A DNA stretch of 25,869 nucleotides from an uncultured Ruminococcus sp. (GCA_937910385.1 CALEPT010000249.1:1-25869), one strand, 5' to 3'; shown: positions 7,896 through 15,536, numbered from the stretch's first letter. Numbers and translations: made by a program. Notes: a model not told the origin generated them from the letters alone.

Positions 7896-8276
7896 ATGAA
7901 AAAGCAATTCATAATTGCCTTGGGAGCGGTCATGCTCTTGTCCGGCTGCAATGGCGGAGAAAATGTATCACCGGAAGAATCAGAAGTCAGTATCACTGAA
8001 GCGGTATCTGAAAAAACAGATGACTCCCGAACAACTGAGATTACGACCACCTCAGAGAATATATCAGAATCCGAGCCGGATCGTGATATGCCGGTAATGA
8101 ATACCGAAAACGAAATGAAAAAACAGATCAGTTCCGATTCTGACTCCGCATATAATGAATCAGAAGGCAGCATGATCGAATTTGATGAAGCGGGATCGTA
8201 TGAAAATAAGGACACGCAGGAAAGCGAAACAGCTGTATATGTGTTCGGAGATTACCTCGAAAGAGACAATGATTAA
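7896..8276 (+). CDS. Small acidic lipoprotein ending in GDYLERDND
   Basis: The protein has 126 residues. GGAGGG at 7885-7890 precedes ATG 7896. The signal peptide MKKQFIIALGAVMLLSGC has a lipobox LSGC with Cys18 as the lipidation site. The mature part is low complexity, rich in Glu, Ser, Thr and Asp, with no recognised fold. The last residues VYVFGDYLERDND repeat the tail of the 33-residue peptide; the DNA of the GDYLERD segment is 18/21 identical (7792-7812 and 8247-8267). Possible roles are immunity or sequestration of the product, a surface-displayed second substrate, or presentation of the tail to the sensor. A fusion of a duplicated peptide tail to a lipoprotein is an alternative origin. 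Function unknown. Confidence 0.75.
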   Translation: MKKQFIIALGAVMLLSGCNGGENVSPEESEVSITEAVSEKTDDSRTTEITTTSENISESEPDRDMPVMNTENEMKKQISSDSDSAYNESEGSMIEFDEAGSYENKDTQESETAVYVFGDYLERDND

Positions 8277-8298
8277 ATTAACAGAAAGTGAGAAAACT

Positions 8299-8562
8299 AT
8301 GAAACTGAATCCAAATTTCTTGACCCACGAAACCAAAGGTGAGCATATCACCGTATCCACAACAGGTACGAAGTTCAACGGTCTTATTCGGAGCAATCCG
8401 ACCGCCGCTTTTATCGTAGAATCGCTGAAAAACGATACAACGGAAAGCGAGATCGTGGATAAGCTCCTTGCGAAATACGATGTTGACCGCCTGACCGCTG
8501 AAAAGGACGTTGCAAGTATTATTTCTCAGCTTCGCAGGATAGGTGCTGTCATTGATGAATAA
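8299..8562 (+). CDS. PqqD-like peptide-binding protein (RRE fold)
   Basis: The protein has 87 residues from ATG 8299 (MKLNPNFLTHETKGEHITV), which matches the usual PqqD beginning. An upstream in-frame ATG at 8269 would overlap the lipoprotein stop and add ten residues; neither start has a strong ribosome binding site. The pattern LNPxF near the N-terminus, FNGLIRSNPTAAFIVESL in the middle, and the C-terminal SQLRRIGAVID helix fit the PqqD/RRE family. These winged-helix-like domains bind the leader of ribosomal peptides and deliver it to modifying enzymes. Its neighbours suggest the substrate is the 33-residue peptide. Its stop overlaps the next start by 8 nt. Confidence 0.85.
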   Translation: MKLNPNFLTHETKGEHITVSTTGTKFNGLIRSNPTAAFIVESLKNDTTESEIVDKLLAKYDVDRLTAEKDVASIISQLRRIGAVIDE

Positions 8563-9688
8563 GACAGCAAAAGACCTCATCTATCTGCTGACCTGTGCCG
8601 TGAACGGTATCACGCCCGATACGAAACGGGTGCAGGCTATGGAATTTGAACAGTTATATCGGCTTGCTAAGGCACATACCCTTAGAGCGGCGGTTTATAT
8701 CGCTCTGCGGTCAGCAGATGTGAACGATCATAACTTTCAGCAAGCTTACAATATGGCTGTCCGCAAGAATGTCATGCTCGATGTGGAGCGGGCAGCGATA
8801 TTGGCAGAGTTTGAGCAGCAGGGCATCTGGTATATGCCGCTGAAAGGCGCGATACTGAAAGAGCTTTACCCCGAAAACGGTATGCGTGAAATGTCGGATA
8901 ATGATATTCTGTTCGATGTGAAATTTCGGAATGAAACACGGGAGATCATGCTGGATCGTGGTTATAAGGCAAAGCATTTTGGTACAAGCCATTGTGACGA
9001 GTATCTGAAACCACCGATATATAACTATGAGCTGCACAATGCCTTTTTTACCGCAGCAAGTAATCAATACTTATACAGATATTACATCAATGTCAAGCAG
9101 ATTCTCATAAAAGACAAGGATAATGGCTATGGCTATCATTTCTCCGATGAGGACTTCTATGTGTATATGATTGCCCATGAGTACAAGCATTTTTCGGGCG
9201 GCGGTACAGGGCTGCGCTCCCTGCTTGACACTTATGTGTATTTGCAGCACAAGGGTGATACGCTTGATTGGACATATATCCATGAGCAAACGAAACAGCT
9301 TACACTCACCGATTTTGAGCGTGAACAGAGGGAGCTTGCGGATAAGGTTTTTTCCTCGGTGACATTCCCCGAACTGGCAGAGAGTGAACAGAAATTGCTG
9401 GACTATTATCTGACCTCCAACACCTATGGCACAATTACAAGGACAGGCGAAAATATGGTAAGGAAAATATACTCCCAAAACAAGAGCAGATCAAAGATCG
9501 GCTATATTTGGAGAAGGATTTTTCCTGACATGAACCACATGAAAGCGTTTTTCCCATTTTTTTACAAGCATAAGCTGCTGCTCCCAATCGGCTATATATG
9601 GCGTATCATTCGTGCGCCGTTCATCAGAAAGGAACGAATCAAGGCAGAAATGAAGGCATTAAGAAAATATGATAACAAGAAAGTATAA
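8555..9688 (+). CDS. Nucleotidyltransferase family protein (PF14907-like)
   Basis: The protein has 377 residues from ATG 8555; GTG 8543 is a less likely in-frame start. The family signature is visible as PLKGAILKELYP (Lys97-Gly98) followed by REMSDNDILFD, in which Asp115 and Asp117 are the expected metal ligands. The C-terminal half is helical with no clear motif. Members of this family sit in peptide clusters, including some lasso peptide clusters of Firmicutes, next to PqqD-like and HPr-kinase-like proteins. The reaction is largely undefined; transfer of a nucleotide to a hydroxyl or phosphate of the peptide is plausible. It overlaps the kinase gene by 20 nt, so the two are probably made together. 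Confidence 0.85.
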   Translation: MNKTAKDLIYLLTCAVNGITPDTKRVQAMEFEQLYRLAKAHTLRAAVYIALRSADVNDHNFQQAYNMAVRKNVMLDVERAAILAEFEQQGIWYMPLKGAILKELYPENGMREMSDNDILFDVKFRNETREIMLDRGYKAKHFGTSHCDEYLKPPIYNYELHNAFFTAASNQYLYRYYINVKQILIKDKDNGYGYHFSDEDFYVYMIAHEYKHFSGGGTGLRSLLDTYVYLQHKGDTLDWTYIHEQTKQLTLTDFEREQRELADKVFSSVTFPELAESEQKLLDYYLTSNTYGTITRTGENMVRKIYSQNKSRSKIGYIWRRIFPDMNHMKAFFPFFYKHKLLLPIGYIWRIIRAPFIRKERIKAEMKALRKYDNKKV

Positions 9689-10397
9689 GATAGCAGACAA
9701 GGTGGTCGAAGTTACGTCAATTTACGCTGAGGTACACGAATACTGCACCGACTACCTGACGGACGAGCCTGCCGACTATTCCATTACTACAACACAAGCA
9801 GATATTGACTTTGAGCGTGAAAAGTCTGCCCGTGAGGACGAGATCGAGGGTATTCCGACACGGCATTTTTCAGACAGCTACCTCGAAGAATTGGCAGTTT
9901 ACCGCAAGATAGCGGAACAGATGATAAGCTATGACACGATACTGTTTCACGGCTCTGTTGTGGCGGTGGACGGTGTAGGCTATCTGTTCACGGCGAAAAG
10001 CGGCACGGGCAAGTCCACGCATACAAGGCTTTGGAGGGAGTATTTCGGAGATCGGGCGGTCATGGTGAATGATGATAAACCGCTTTTGCATATCGCTGAT
10101 ACAGTCACGGCTTACGGCACTCCCTACAACGGCAAGCACAGGCTCAGCACAAACACTTCCGTTCCGCTGAAAGCGATATGTATTCTCACACGGTCTGCTG
10201 ATAATCACATTGAACCGATCACAAGAGAACAGGCTTACACAATCCTTCTGCAGCAGGTCTACCGCCCTGCGGATATGCTGAAAATGACGAAAACGCTTGA
10301 ACTGGTGGACAGGCTTGCGGACAATGTAAAGCTCTACAAACTCGGCTGTAATATGGATATTTCGGCGGCAAAAATTGCTTATGAGGGTATGAAATGA
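9669..10397 (+). CDS. HPr kinase-like peptide kinase (HprK family)
   Basis: The protein has 242 residues. After a divergent N-terminal part comes FHGSVVAVDGVGYLF, the Walker A loop SGTGKSTHT (Gly112 to Thr117) and then VNDDKP (Asp135-Asp136), the layout of the HprK/P C-terminal kinase core. It lacks the N-terminal HprK regulatory domain (normal HprK/P is about 310 residues) and is not near ptsH, so it is not the carbon-regulation enzyme. In paeninodin-type lasso clusters, small HprK homologues phosphorylate the C-terminal Ser of the precursor. Here the peptide ends in Asp, so the Ser/Thr run TTST would be the target if the role is similar (inference). ATGA links its stop to the next start. 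Confidence 0.85.
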   Translation: MITRKYKIADKVVEVTSIYAEVHEYCTDYLTDEPADYSITTTQADIDFEREKSAREDEIEGIPTRHFSDSYLEELAVYRKIAEQMISYDTILFHGSVVAVDGVGYLFTAKSGTGKSTHTRLWREYFGDRAVMVNDDKPLLHIADTVTAYGTPYNGKHRLSTNTSVPLKAICILTRSADNHIEPITREQAYTILLQQVYRPADMLKMTKTLELVDRLADNVKLYKLGCNMDISAAKIAYEGMK

Positions 10398-10834
10398 CGA
10401 GATTTGAAGATGTGATCATGCGTGACGGGCGGCTCATCTATACAAATGTCGGAGACAGTATGCGCCCTCTGATACGGCAGGACAGGGATATTCTTATCAT
10501 CGAAAAGCCCCACGGCAGGCTGAAAAAATACGATGTTCCGCTGTATAAGCGTGACAGCGGTCAGTATGTGCTTCATAGGGTGCTGAAAGTCCGTGAGAAT
10601 GACTATGTGATCTGCGGAGATAACCGTTATTCAAAAGAATACGGCATTACCGACCGTCATATCATTGGGGTGCTGACAGCGGTTGTCCGTGACGGCAAGG
10701 AAATTCCCATAACAGACTGGCGGTATCGGCTGTATGTTCACCTGTGGTGCGATTTTTTCCCGATACGGTCAGTCATTATTCACGGAAAAATGAAAATATA
10801 TCGCATAATCAAAAAAAGAAGGAAGAAACCCTAA
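10394..10834 (+). CDS. S24/S26-family signal peptidase-like protease
   Basis: The protein has 146 residues. VGDSMRP places the nucleophile at Ser22. The region QYVLHRVLKV has His61 where bacterial type I signal peptidases carry Lys, as in the SipW/ER type, and CGDNR (75-78) completes the conserved third box. There is one weak hydrophobic stretch near the C-terminus (LYVHLWCDFFPIRSVII) but no N-terminal anchor. A dedicated leader protease would fill the gap left by the exporter, which lacks a C39 peptidase domain. The 4-nt overlap with the kinase gene and the 1-nt overlap with the methyltransferase gene place it firmly in the operon. Its cut site in the peptide is unknown. Confidence 0.82.
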   Translation: MTRFEDVIMRDGRLIYTNVGDSMRPLIRQDRDILIIEKPHGRLKKYDVPLYKRDSGQYVLHRVLKVRENDYVICGDNRYSKEYGITDRHIIGVLTAVVRDGKEIPITDWRYRLYVHLWCDFFPIRSVIIHGKMKIYRIIKKRRKKP

Positions 10835-11505
10835 TGGCAAAGTTTATATACAAGCGGAAATTCTATAACAATCGCTTTATCAGGAAATATATATCGCTGT
10901 CCATGAGAGTAACTCACTTCTTTGACGGCAGGAAGGATAAGCGTATTTGCGGCTGTTCTCTTGTCAAATACGTTCCCTCGCTTTACAGAGAGACAATGGG
11001 TGCAACAGGCAGCGAATCCTCATGTTATTGGGCTCTCGATACGATTTTCAAAGATTTTTCTTTTGATAAGAGTGATTCGTTCATAGATGTCGGCTGTGGC
11101 AAGGGGCGTATTCTCGCATATCTGACAAGCAGGAAATGCCCATGCTCACTGACAGGCATTGAATTAAAAAAGGACGTATATGAATATGCGGAAAGCTGGG
11201 CAAAAGCCTACCCTCAAATATCGCTGATTCACGGAAATGCTTTTGAACAGGACTATAATCAGTATACTGTCATATTCCTTGCAAGACCTTTTGAAACAGA
11301 TACCTTTCATCGGTTCGCAGGCTATCTTGAAAACACTCTTACACATAAGATAAGGCTGATTTATTGGTGGGATACGCAAAGCGGAAGCTATCTTGAAAAC
11401 AGGGCAAGCTGGAATATGCTGAAACGTGAATGGATATTTACAAGCCACGGATTATTTTTGTACCGCTGTCCGCAGAGATATACGATCTGGGAATATGATC
11501 CATGA
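10834..11505 (+). CDS. Class I SAM-dependent methyltransferase
   Basis: The protein has 223 residues from ATG 10834, preceded by AGAAGGAAG and overlapping the previous stop by one base (TAATG). Motif I is FIDVGCGKGRIL (Asp85 to Gly91), followed by LTGIEL as the acidic ribose-binding strand and HGNAF. The motif IV position reads LARPF instead of the usual NPF/DPP. The first 60 residues are basic with MRVTHFFDGRKDKRICG. The substrate is unknown; the operon position suggests methylation of the peptide or of a group added by the kinase/nucleotidyltransferase (inference). Overlap of ATGA with the exporter gene. Confidence 0.82.
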   Translation: MAKFIYKRKFYNNRFIRKYISLSMRVTHFFDGRKDKRICGCSLVKYVPSLYRETMGATGSESSCYWALDTIFKDFSFDKSDSFIDVGCGKGRILAYLTSRKCPCSLTGIELKKDVYEYAESWAKAYPQISLIHGNAFEQDYNQYTVIFLARPFETDTFHRFAGYLENTLTHKIRLIYWWDTQSGSYLENRASWNMLKREWIFTSHGLFLYRCPQRYTIWEYDP

Positions 11506-13214
11506 AAAATAATGCGATAAAATGGCTATACGCCGTCCCCGAAAAGAAAAAGCTGTATATCCTCGCCCTGATGCTCGTTCAGGCGCTCCACGGCGCAAGC
11601 GGTGTGCTGTATGCTCTGCTCCTGCGGAATATCGTGGACAATGCAACGGCTCACGATAAGGCTGGATTCTGGCATTATGTGGTGCTGACCGTTCTGCTTG
11701 TACTGGCTCAGATCGGTATGAGGGCGGTCATTCGGTGGCTCAACGAATTATCAAAATCGACTTTTGAAAATATCTTCAAGGCTCGGCTTATGCACAATAT
11801 CCTGCGAAAAGACTTCGCAAGTGTCAATGCAGTACATTCGGGCGAATGGCTCAACAGGCTCACCAATGACACGGTAGTGGTCGCTGACAGTTATGTTGAG
11901 ATACTGCCAGGACTGGTCGGAATGGTAGTCAAGCTCATTAGTGCGGTCATTATGATGATCGTGCTTGATTGGCGGTTTGCCTGTGTTCTCCTGCCCTGCG
12001 GAGTGCTATTGCTCCTGTTCACCTATGCTTTCCGAAAAGTGCTGAAACGTCTGCACAAACAGGTGCAGGAGCGTGACGGCAAGCTCCGTATCTTCTTGCA
12101 AGAGCATATCGGCAGTATGATGATGATACGGTCATTCGCTACCGAACAGCAAACGGAAGATGAAGCAAGCGAGCGAATGAAAGCCCATAAAACCTCAAGA
12201 ATGCGTAAAAACAGTTTCTCCAACTTCTGCAATATCGGCTTCGGGCTTGCAATGAACGGAATGTATCTCTTTGGGGTGTGCTACTGCGGTTACGGCATTT
12301 TGCTCGGCACGATCAGCTATGGTACGCTGACAGCGATAACACAGCTTATTTCACAGATACAAGCGCCGTTCGCCAATATCACGGGCTATCTACCGAGGTT
12401 CTACGCAATGACGGCAAGTGCGGAGCGTTTAATGGAGATTGAAAAATTCTCCGATGATAGCGAAAAGTCGGCACTTGATATTGATACGGTCAAGAAATAC
12501 TATGCCGATGAGCTTCGGTCATTTGGTCTGCGAAACGCTGATTTCACCTATTATCCTGCCGTTGACAACATTAAGGATTTATCAAAAGATAATCAACCTA
12601 TCGTGCTGAAACATATCAGCATTGAGATCGGCAAGGGCGAATATGTAGCTTTCACGGGGCATAGCGGTTGTGGAAAATCTACGGTGCTAAAACTGCTCAT
12701 GAGCATTTACCAGCTCGACGGCGGTGAGCGTTACCTGACCGATACGCAAGGCACAAAACCGCTGTCTGCTGAATGGCACAGGCTGTTCGCTTACGTTCCC
12801 CAGGGTAATCAGCTTATGTCGGGTACTATCCGTGAGATCGTGGCTTTCGCTGACAAGGAGGAAATGCAGAACGATGAGCGTATCAATCGGGCTTTGCATA
12901 TCGCCTGCGCCGATGATTTTGTATCGGAGCTTGACGGCGGTATTGATACTCTGCTCGGTGAGCGTGGGACAGGTCTTTCGGAAGGTCAGATGCAGAGAAT
13001 TGCAATAGCAAGGGCGATATTTTCTGATAGCCCTATACTGCTCCTTGATGAAGCGACTTCGGCGCTCGATGCCGATACGGAAAAGCGTTTGCTCCTGAAT
13101 CTGCGGAGTATGACGGATAAAACGGTTGTTATTGTTACACATCGTCCTGCGGCTTTGGAGATATGCGACAGAGTGATTGATTTCACAAATACAGACGGCT
13201 CGGAGAGCGAATAG
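11502..13214 (+). CDS. ABC exporter, fused membrane and ATPase domains
   Basis: The protein has 570 residues. Residues 1-310 hold about six membrane segments in the ABC type I exporter pattern. The ATPase follows with Walker A TGHSGCGKST (386-394), the Q-loop VPQGNQ, the signature LSEGQMQR (492-498), Walker B ILLLDEATSALD and the H-loop VTHRPA. There is no N-terminal C39 peptidase, so leader removal must be done elsewhere, probably by the S26-like enzyme. A single half-transporter gene suggests a homodimer. It is the last gene of the operon and its stop lies inside the terminator stem. The likely cargo is the modified 33-residue peptide. Confidence 0.92.
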   Translation: MKNNAIKWLYAVPEKKKLYILALMLVQALHGASGVLYALLLRNIVDNATAHDKAGFWHYVVLTVLLVLAQIGMRAVIRWLNELSKSTFENIFKARLMHNILRKDFASVNAVHSGEWLNRLTNDTVVVADSYVEILPGLVGMVVKLISAVIMMIVLDWRFACVLLPCGVLLLLFTYAFRKVLKRLHKQVQERDGKLRIFLQEHIGSMMMIRSFATEQQTEDEASERMKAHKTSRMRKNSFSNFCNIGFGLAMNGMYLFGVCYCGYGILLGTISYGTLTAITQLISQIQAPFANITGYLPRFYAMTASAERLMEIEKFSDDSEKSALDIDTVKKYYADELRSFGLRNADFTYYPAVDNIKDLSKDNQPIVLKHISIEIGKGEYVAFTGHSGCGKSTVLKLLMSIYQLDGGERYLTDTQGTKPLSAEWHRLFAYVPQGNQLMSGTIREIVAFADKEEMQNDERINRALHIACADDFVSELDGGIDTLLGERGTGLSEGQMQRIAIARAIFSDSPILLLDEATSALDADTEKRLLLNLRSMTDKTVVIVTHRPAALEICDRVIDFTNTDGSESE

Positions 13215-13241
13215 CAAGCTCCCTGAGCCGTTTTTCTTTTT
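13195..13241 (+). terminator. Terminator of the peptide operon
   Basis: ACGGCTC (13195-13201) pairs with GAGCCGT (13225-13231), with further GGAG/CTCC pairing inside, followed by TTTTTCTTTTT. The stem begins inside the exporter gene. About 75 bp without a feature follow before the relaxase stop. Confidence 0.85.
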
Positions 13242-13315
13242 CAGCGGATAGAGTTTTTCCCATAATCATCACGGACGGCTCTGAGGGGCTTCTCCGTTCG
13301 TCAGAGAGCCTATCG

Positions 13316-14716
13316 TCATTCAAGGTTATTTCGCTTCCGCTTGTGCTGTTGATCCCGACTCTGCTCATGTCGGAGATATTCCTCTATGGTTCTCGTTGCT
13401 TCGGACAGCTCACGGGACTTCTTATCCGCCTGATTGTATTCCGTATTTTTCTTCGCCAGCTTTTTCTGCAAAGATGCGATATGCTTTTCAAGATTTTCGA
13501 CTTTCGGAATATTGCCTGACGGGTAAAGCTCCAAAACCTGTTTGCAGGTTTCGTGATATTCGACAATATCGCCGCCGTGTTCCTTGCGGTACTTTTTTTC
13601 CTCCCGACCGCTGAGTGCTTTCAGTTCCTCTCCGATATGCTTGACCTTGCGATATTTTTTCAGCACTTTGAGTTTTTCTTGCAAATCTTTGATCTGTGCG
13701 TTCAGGTCATTCAGCTCACCGACAAGATGCGCCCTTTCAATAAATGCCGCCATCGCAGCACCACGAACCTGATTCGGCTCAACGCCGTATGCGGTGATAA
13801 TATTTTTTGCGATGCTTGCCACCTTCATATTGCCACGGTCGATAGCATCACGGACAAACTTGTTCTCCTCAGCTTTCGGAGTGATTTGTCTGACTTTGAT
13901 TCTCGGAACATATATCATACCACCCATATACTGTGCGATACGCCCTTTGATCTGCTCGGTTTCATAATACCAGCCCAGCGTCCGGCTACGGGTGAACTTC
14001 GCTCTCGGATTGCGTTCTTTCTGTTCGGCAAGCATAAATTTCAGGTCGATCTTGTGGTCGGGATTGTACTCAACAAGCACTCCGAAATCGGCGCATTTTG
14101 CAAGGAAGTCCTCAAAATTTTCGCTCTCCTTGATTACCTGATCTATCGTGAATTTCAGCTTTGCCTTCCACGATAATCCCTGACGGCTCATATCCCATTC
14201 CCAATGGTTCTTTCCTTTGCCCATTTCGGGATGTTCGATCACAGATAAATGATGCTGTCGGCATACCTCGTCCGTGATTTTCATGAGCTTCTGAAACGAC
14301 CTGTCCTGCTTGGTAGTCCTGCGGTTTTCGTGCGTTTCAAAAGTCTTGCCGTCTATGCAGTTGGTGTTATTGAAAACTACATGAAGGTGCGTGTGATTTT
14401 TGTCGATGTGGCAGGTCATAAAATATTGATATTCGCCTTTCAGAAATTGCTCACATATCTCCTGACCGAGCTGCAATGCTCTCTCAGGTGTGATCTCCCC
14501 AGGCTTGAAACTGACGATAAAGTGCTGGGCGAGAACGGAGCTTTTGCCTGTACCGTGTTTCCGAATCTCAGCAAAATCATGACTTGCCTGCAAAGGATCA
14601 GAGCTGCAACCTTCTGTGATTATCAGTCTGCCGTTATCCGTCTTTTCAGGATTTGCGATGTAGTTCAGTGCTGCAAGGTCATCAGCAGAGATTGAAAATA
14701 TCTTAGTGGTTGCCAG
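13316..14716 (-). CDS. MobA/VirD2-type relaxase (MOBP-like), possible CTG start
   Basis: This nicks oriT and pilots the strand during mobilization. The HUH box HIDKNHTHLHVVFNN is clear, and FNNTNCIDGKTFET follows. Reading from TTG 14593 would remove the conserved N-terminus. The frame stays open upstream and encodes ATTKIFSISADDLAALNYIA and then NPEKTDNGRLIITEGCSSDP, the standard beginning of this family including the probable catalytic Tyr in LNYIA. The best start is CTG at 14716, eight bases after AAGGGGTG; no ATG, GTG or TTG lies in frame there. The protein would then have 466 residues. The C-terminus is a long Lys/Glu-rich coiled coil. The gene overlaps the 3' end of mobC by about 50 nt, implying coupled translation. 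Confidence 0.85.
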   Translation of the reverse strand: MATTKIFSISADDLAALNYIANPEKTDNGRLIITEGCSSDPLQASHDFAEIRKHGTGKSSVLAQHFIVSFKPGEITPERALQLGQEICEQFLKGEYQYFMTCHIDKNHTHLHVVFNNTNCIDGKTFETHENRRTTKQDRSFQKLMKITDEVCRQHHLSVIEHPEMGKGKNHWEWDMSRQGLSWKAKLKFTIDQVIKESENFEDFLAKCADFGVLVEYNPDHKIDLKFMLAEQKERNPRAKFTRSRTLGWYYETEQIKGRIAQYMGGMIYVPRIKVRQITPKAEENKFVRDAIDRGNMKVASIAKNIITAYGVEPNQVRGAAMAAFIERAHLVGELNDLNAQIKDLQEKLKVLKKYRKVKHIGEELKALSGREEKKYRKEHGGDIVEYHETCKQVLELYPSGNIPKVENLEKHIASLQKKLAKKNTEYNQADKKSRELSEATRTIEEYLRHEQSRDQQHKRKRNNLE

Positions 14717-15018
14717 AGCCGATTCACCCCTTCCTTGATCTCGGCAATATCATCATCGTAAACTCTGCCGCCGCTGTTTGCACGGACAGCGATCTGATTG
14801 ATATTGCCTGAGATGTTCCTTGCGAGTCTGAGGAGTTCGCTCATCTTCTCCTCGTTAAACTGGACGATGTAGCCTTCAAAGATCATCGCCCTGACGAACT
14901 CGCTCCTTGACTTCATTCCGCTGTTGCGGAATTTGCGGTCGATAGCGTCAAGCTCCTCACGGCTCACCCTGATTTTCAGGTAAAGATCACGGCGATTCTT
15001 GTTTTCTGTTTCATTCAT
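14665..15018 (-). CDS. MobC-like relaxosome protein, ribbon-helix-helix
   Basis: The protein has 117 residues. The N-terminal part (LYLKIRVSREELDAIDRKFRNSG, with SRSEFVRAMIF) is a ribbon-helix-helix DNA-binding fold. The C-terminal LARNISGNINQIAVRANSGG is the MobC signature. Such proteins bind oriT and help the relaxase nick. GAGAGG lies 11 nt before the ATG. A good minus-strand promoter at 15283-15311 gives a leader of about 250 nt full of hairpins, probably containing oriT. Confidence 0.88.
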   Translation of the reverse strand: MNETENKNRRDLYLKIRVSREELDAIDRKFRNSGMKSRSEFVRAMIFEGYIVQFNEEKMSELLRLARNISGNINQIAVRANSGGRVYDDDIAEIKEGVNRLWQPLRYFQSLLMTLQH

Positions 15019-15048
15019 TTCGGTGTCAACCTCTCTTTTTATTTTTCT

Positions 15049-15275
15049 GTGCGGGGTCGTAGGGGCAGCAGCCCTCTGCCAAGCGGTGCGAATTGTGGGT
15101 TGCCGTTAGTGCGCCCACGATTTGCCGAGCTTGCGATTTGTGTTAGCCCCTGCGGGGCTATTTTGCATTTGAGCCTGTGGCTCTGCCTTGTTTCCGCACT
15201 TTCATGTGTGGAATTGGAGCGTCAGCGACTATATTTCTCTATATCGCTTTCGGCTCCAAGCTCTGCGCCCATCCC
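15049..15275. other. Hairpin-rich, gene-free stretch, candidate oriT
   Basis: No convincing gene lies between mobC and its promoter. Several inverted repeats occur in a row: GTGGG/CCCAC (15095-15099 and 15114-15118), TAGCCCC/GGGGCTA with a 3-nt loop (15144-15160), GAGCC/GGCTC (15171-15183) and TTGGAGC/GCTCCAA (15214-15220 and 15253-15259) enclosing AGCGA/TCGCT. Position beside mobC and the repeat density fit an origin of transfer. The nick site is not identified. Confidence 0.5.
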
Positions 15276-15282
15276 TATGGAT

Positions 15283-15311
15283 ATGATACAAGAAAAAAAT
15301 CAAAAAGTCAA
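15283..15311 (-). promoter_or_regulatory. Minus-strand promoter for mobC and relaxase
   Basis: On the minus strand, TTGACT (15306-15311) and TATCAT (15283-15288) are separated by exactly 17 bp. It is the best minus-strand promoter upstream of mobC. Confidence 0.65.
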
Positions 15312-15458
15312 TGAATCGAAAATCAGGCATTCGTCAAAATGACAGTTGCGGGTTTCTATGCTCTCAGAGTATCGTAACCCCCTCATAACTGCACGTTTCT
15401 GAAAATTCGGTTGCTCCGATTTCTGGCATTGTTGAGAAAAGTTTGTCTGGTATGCGAA

Positions 15459-15488
15459 TAGATTTTTTATAGAATTGCGCGCTATAAT
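15459..15488 (+). promoter_or_regulatory. Probable promoter for the small coiled-coil protein gene
   Basis: A perfect TATAAT at 15483-15488 is preceded by a weak -35 (TAGATT, 15459-15464, 18-bp spacer). It leads into an untranslated region with a UUCG hairpin. Confidence 0.45.
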
Positions 15489-15509
15489 TGAAGTATCGTG
15501 AGAGGATCA

Positions 15510-15536
15510 ATGAACTTCGGTTCATCGAATATGTGA
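15510..15536 (+). promoter_or_regulatory. UUCG-tetraloop hairpin and possible 8-codon leader ORF
   Basis: ATGAAC-TTCG-GTTCAT (15510-15525) forms a perfect stem with a stable UUCG loop. The same ATG opens a tiny frame, MNFGSSNM then TGA, with AGAGG just upstream. It sits 20-45 nt before the start of the next gene and could tune its translation. Supported only by structure. Confidence 0.35.

Noticed and set aside
9669..10397. Reading this gene as the catabolite-repression HPr kinase/phosphorylase
   Set aside because: It is short, lacks the N-terminal regulatory domain and lies within a peptide cluster rather than near lgt or carbon-regulation genes.
7714..13214. Interpretation as a classic lasso or lanthipeptide cluster
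   Set aside because: No asparagine-synthetase-like cyclase, no transglutaminase-like B2 protease, no lanthionine synthetase, and no Cys in the peptide.
13183..13368. Minus-strand 61-codon frame between exporter and relaxase
   Set aside because: It overlaps the ends of both neighbouring genes and the exporter terminator, and shows no clear ribosome binding site or family; probably chance.
13553..14176. Plus-strand 207-codon frame opposite the relaxase
   Set aside because: Antisense of a relaxase with an intact HUH motif; no start signal.
15049..15342. Plus-strand 97-codon frame in the hairpin region
   Set aside because: Low-complexity translation, no ribosome binding site, and it runs against the mobC promoter; the hairpins explain the region better.
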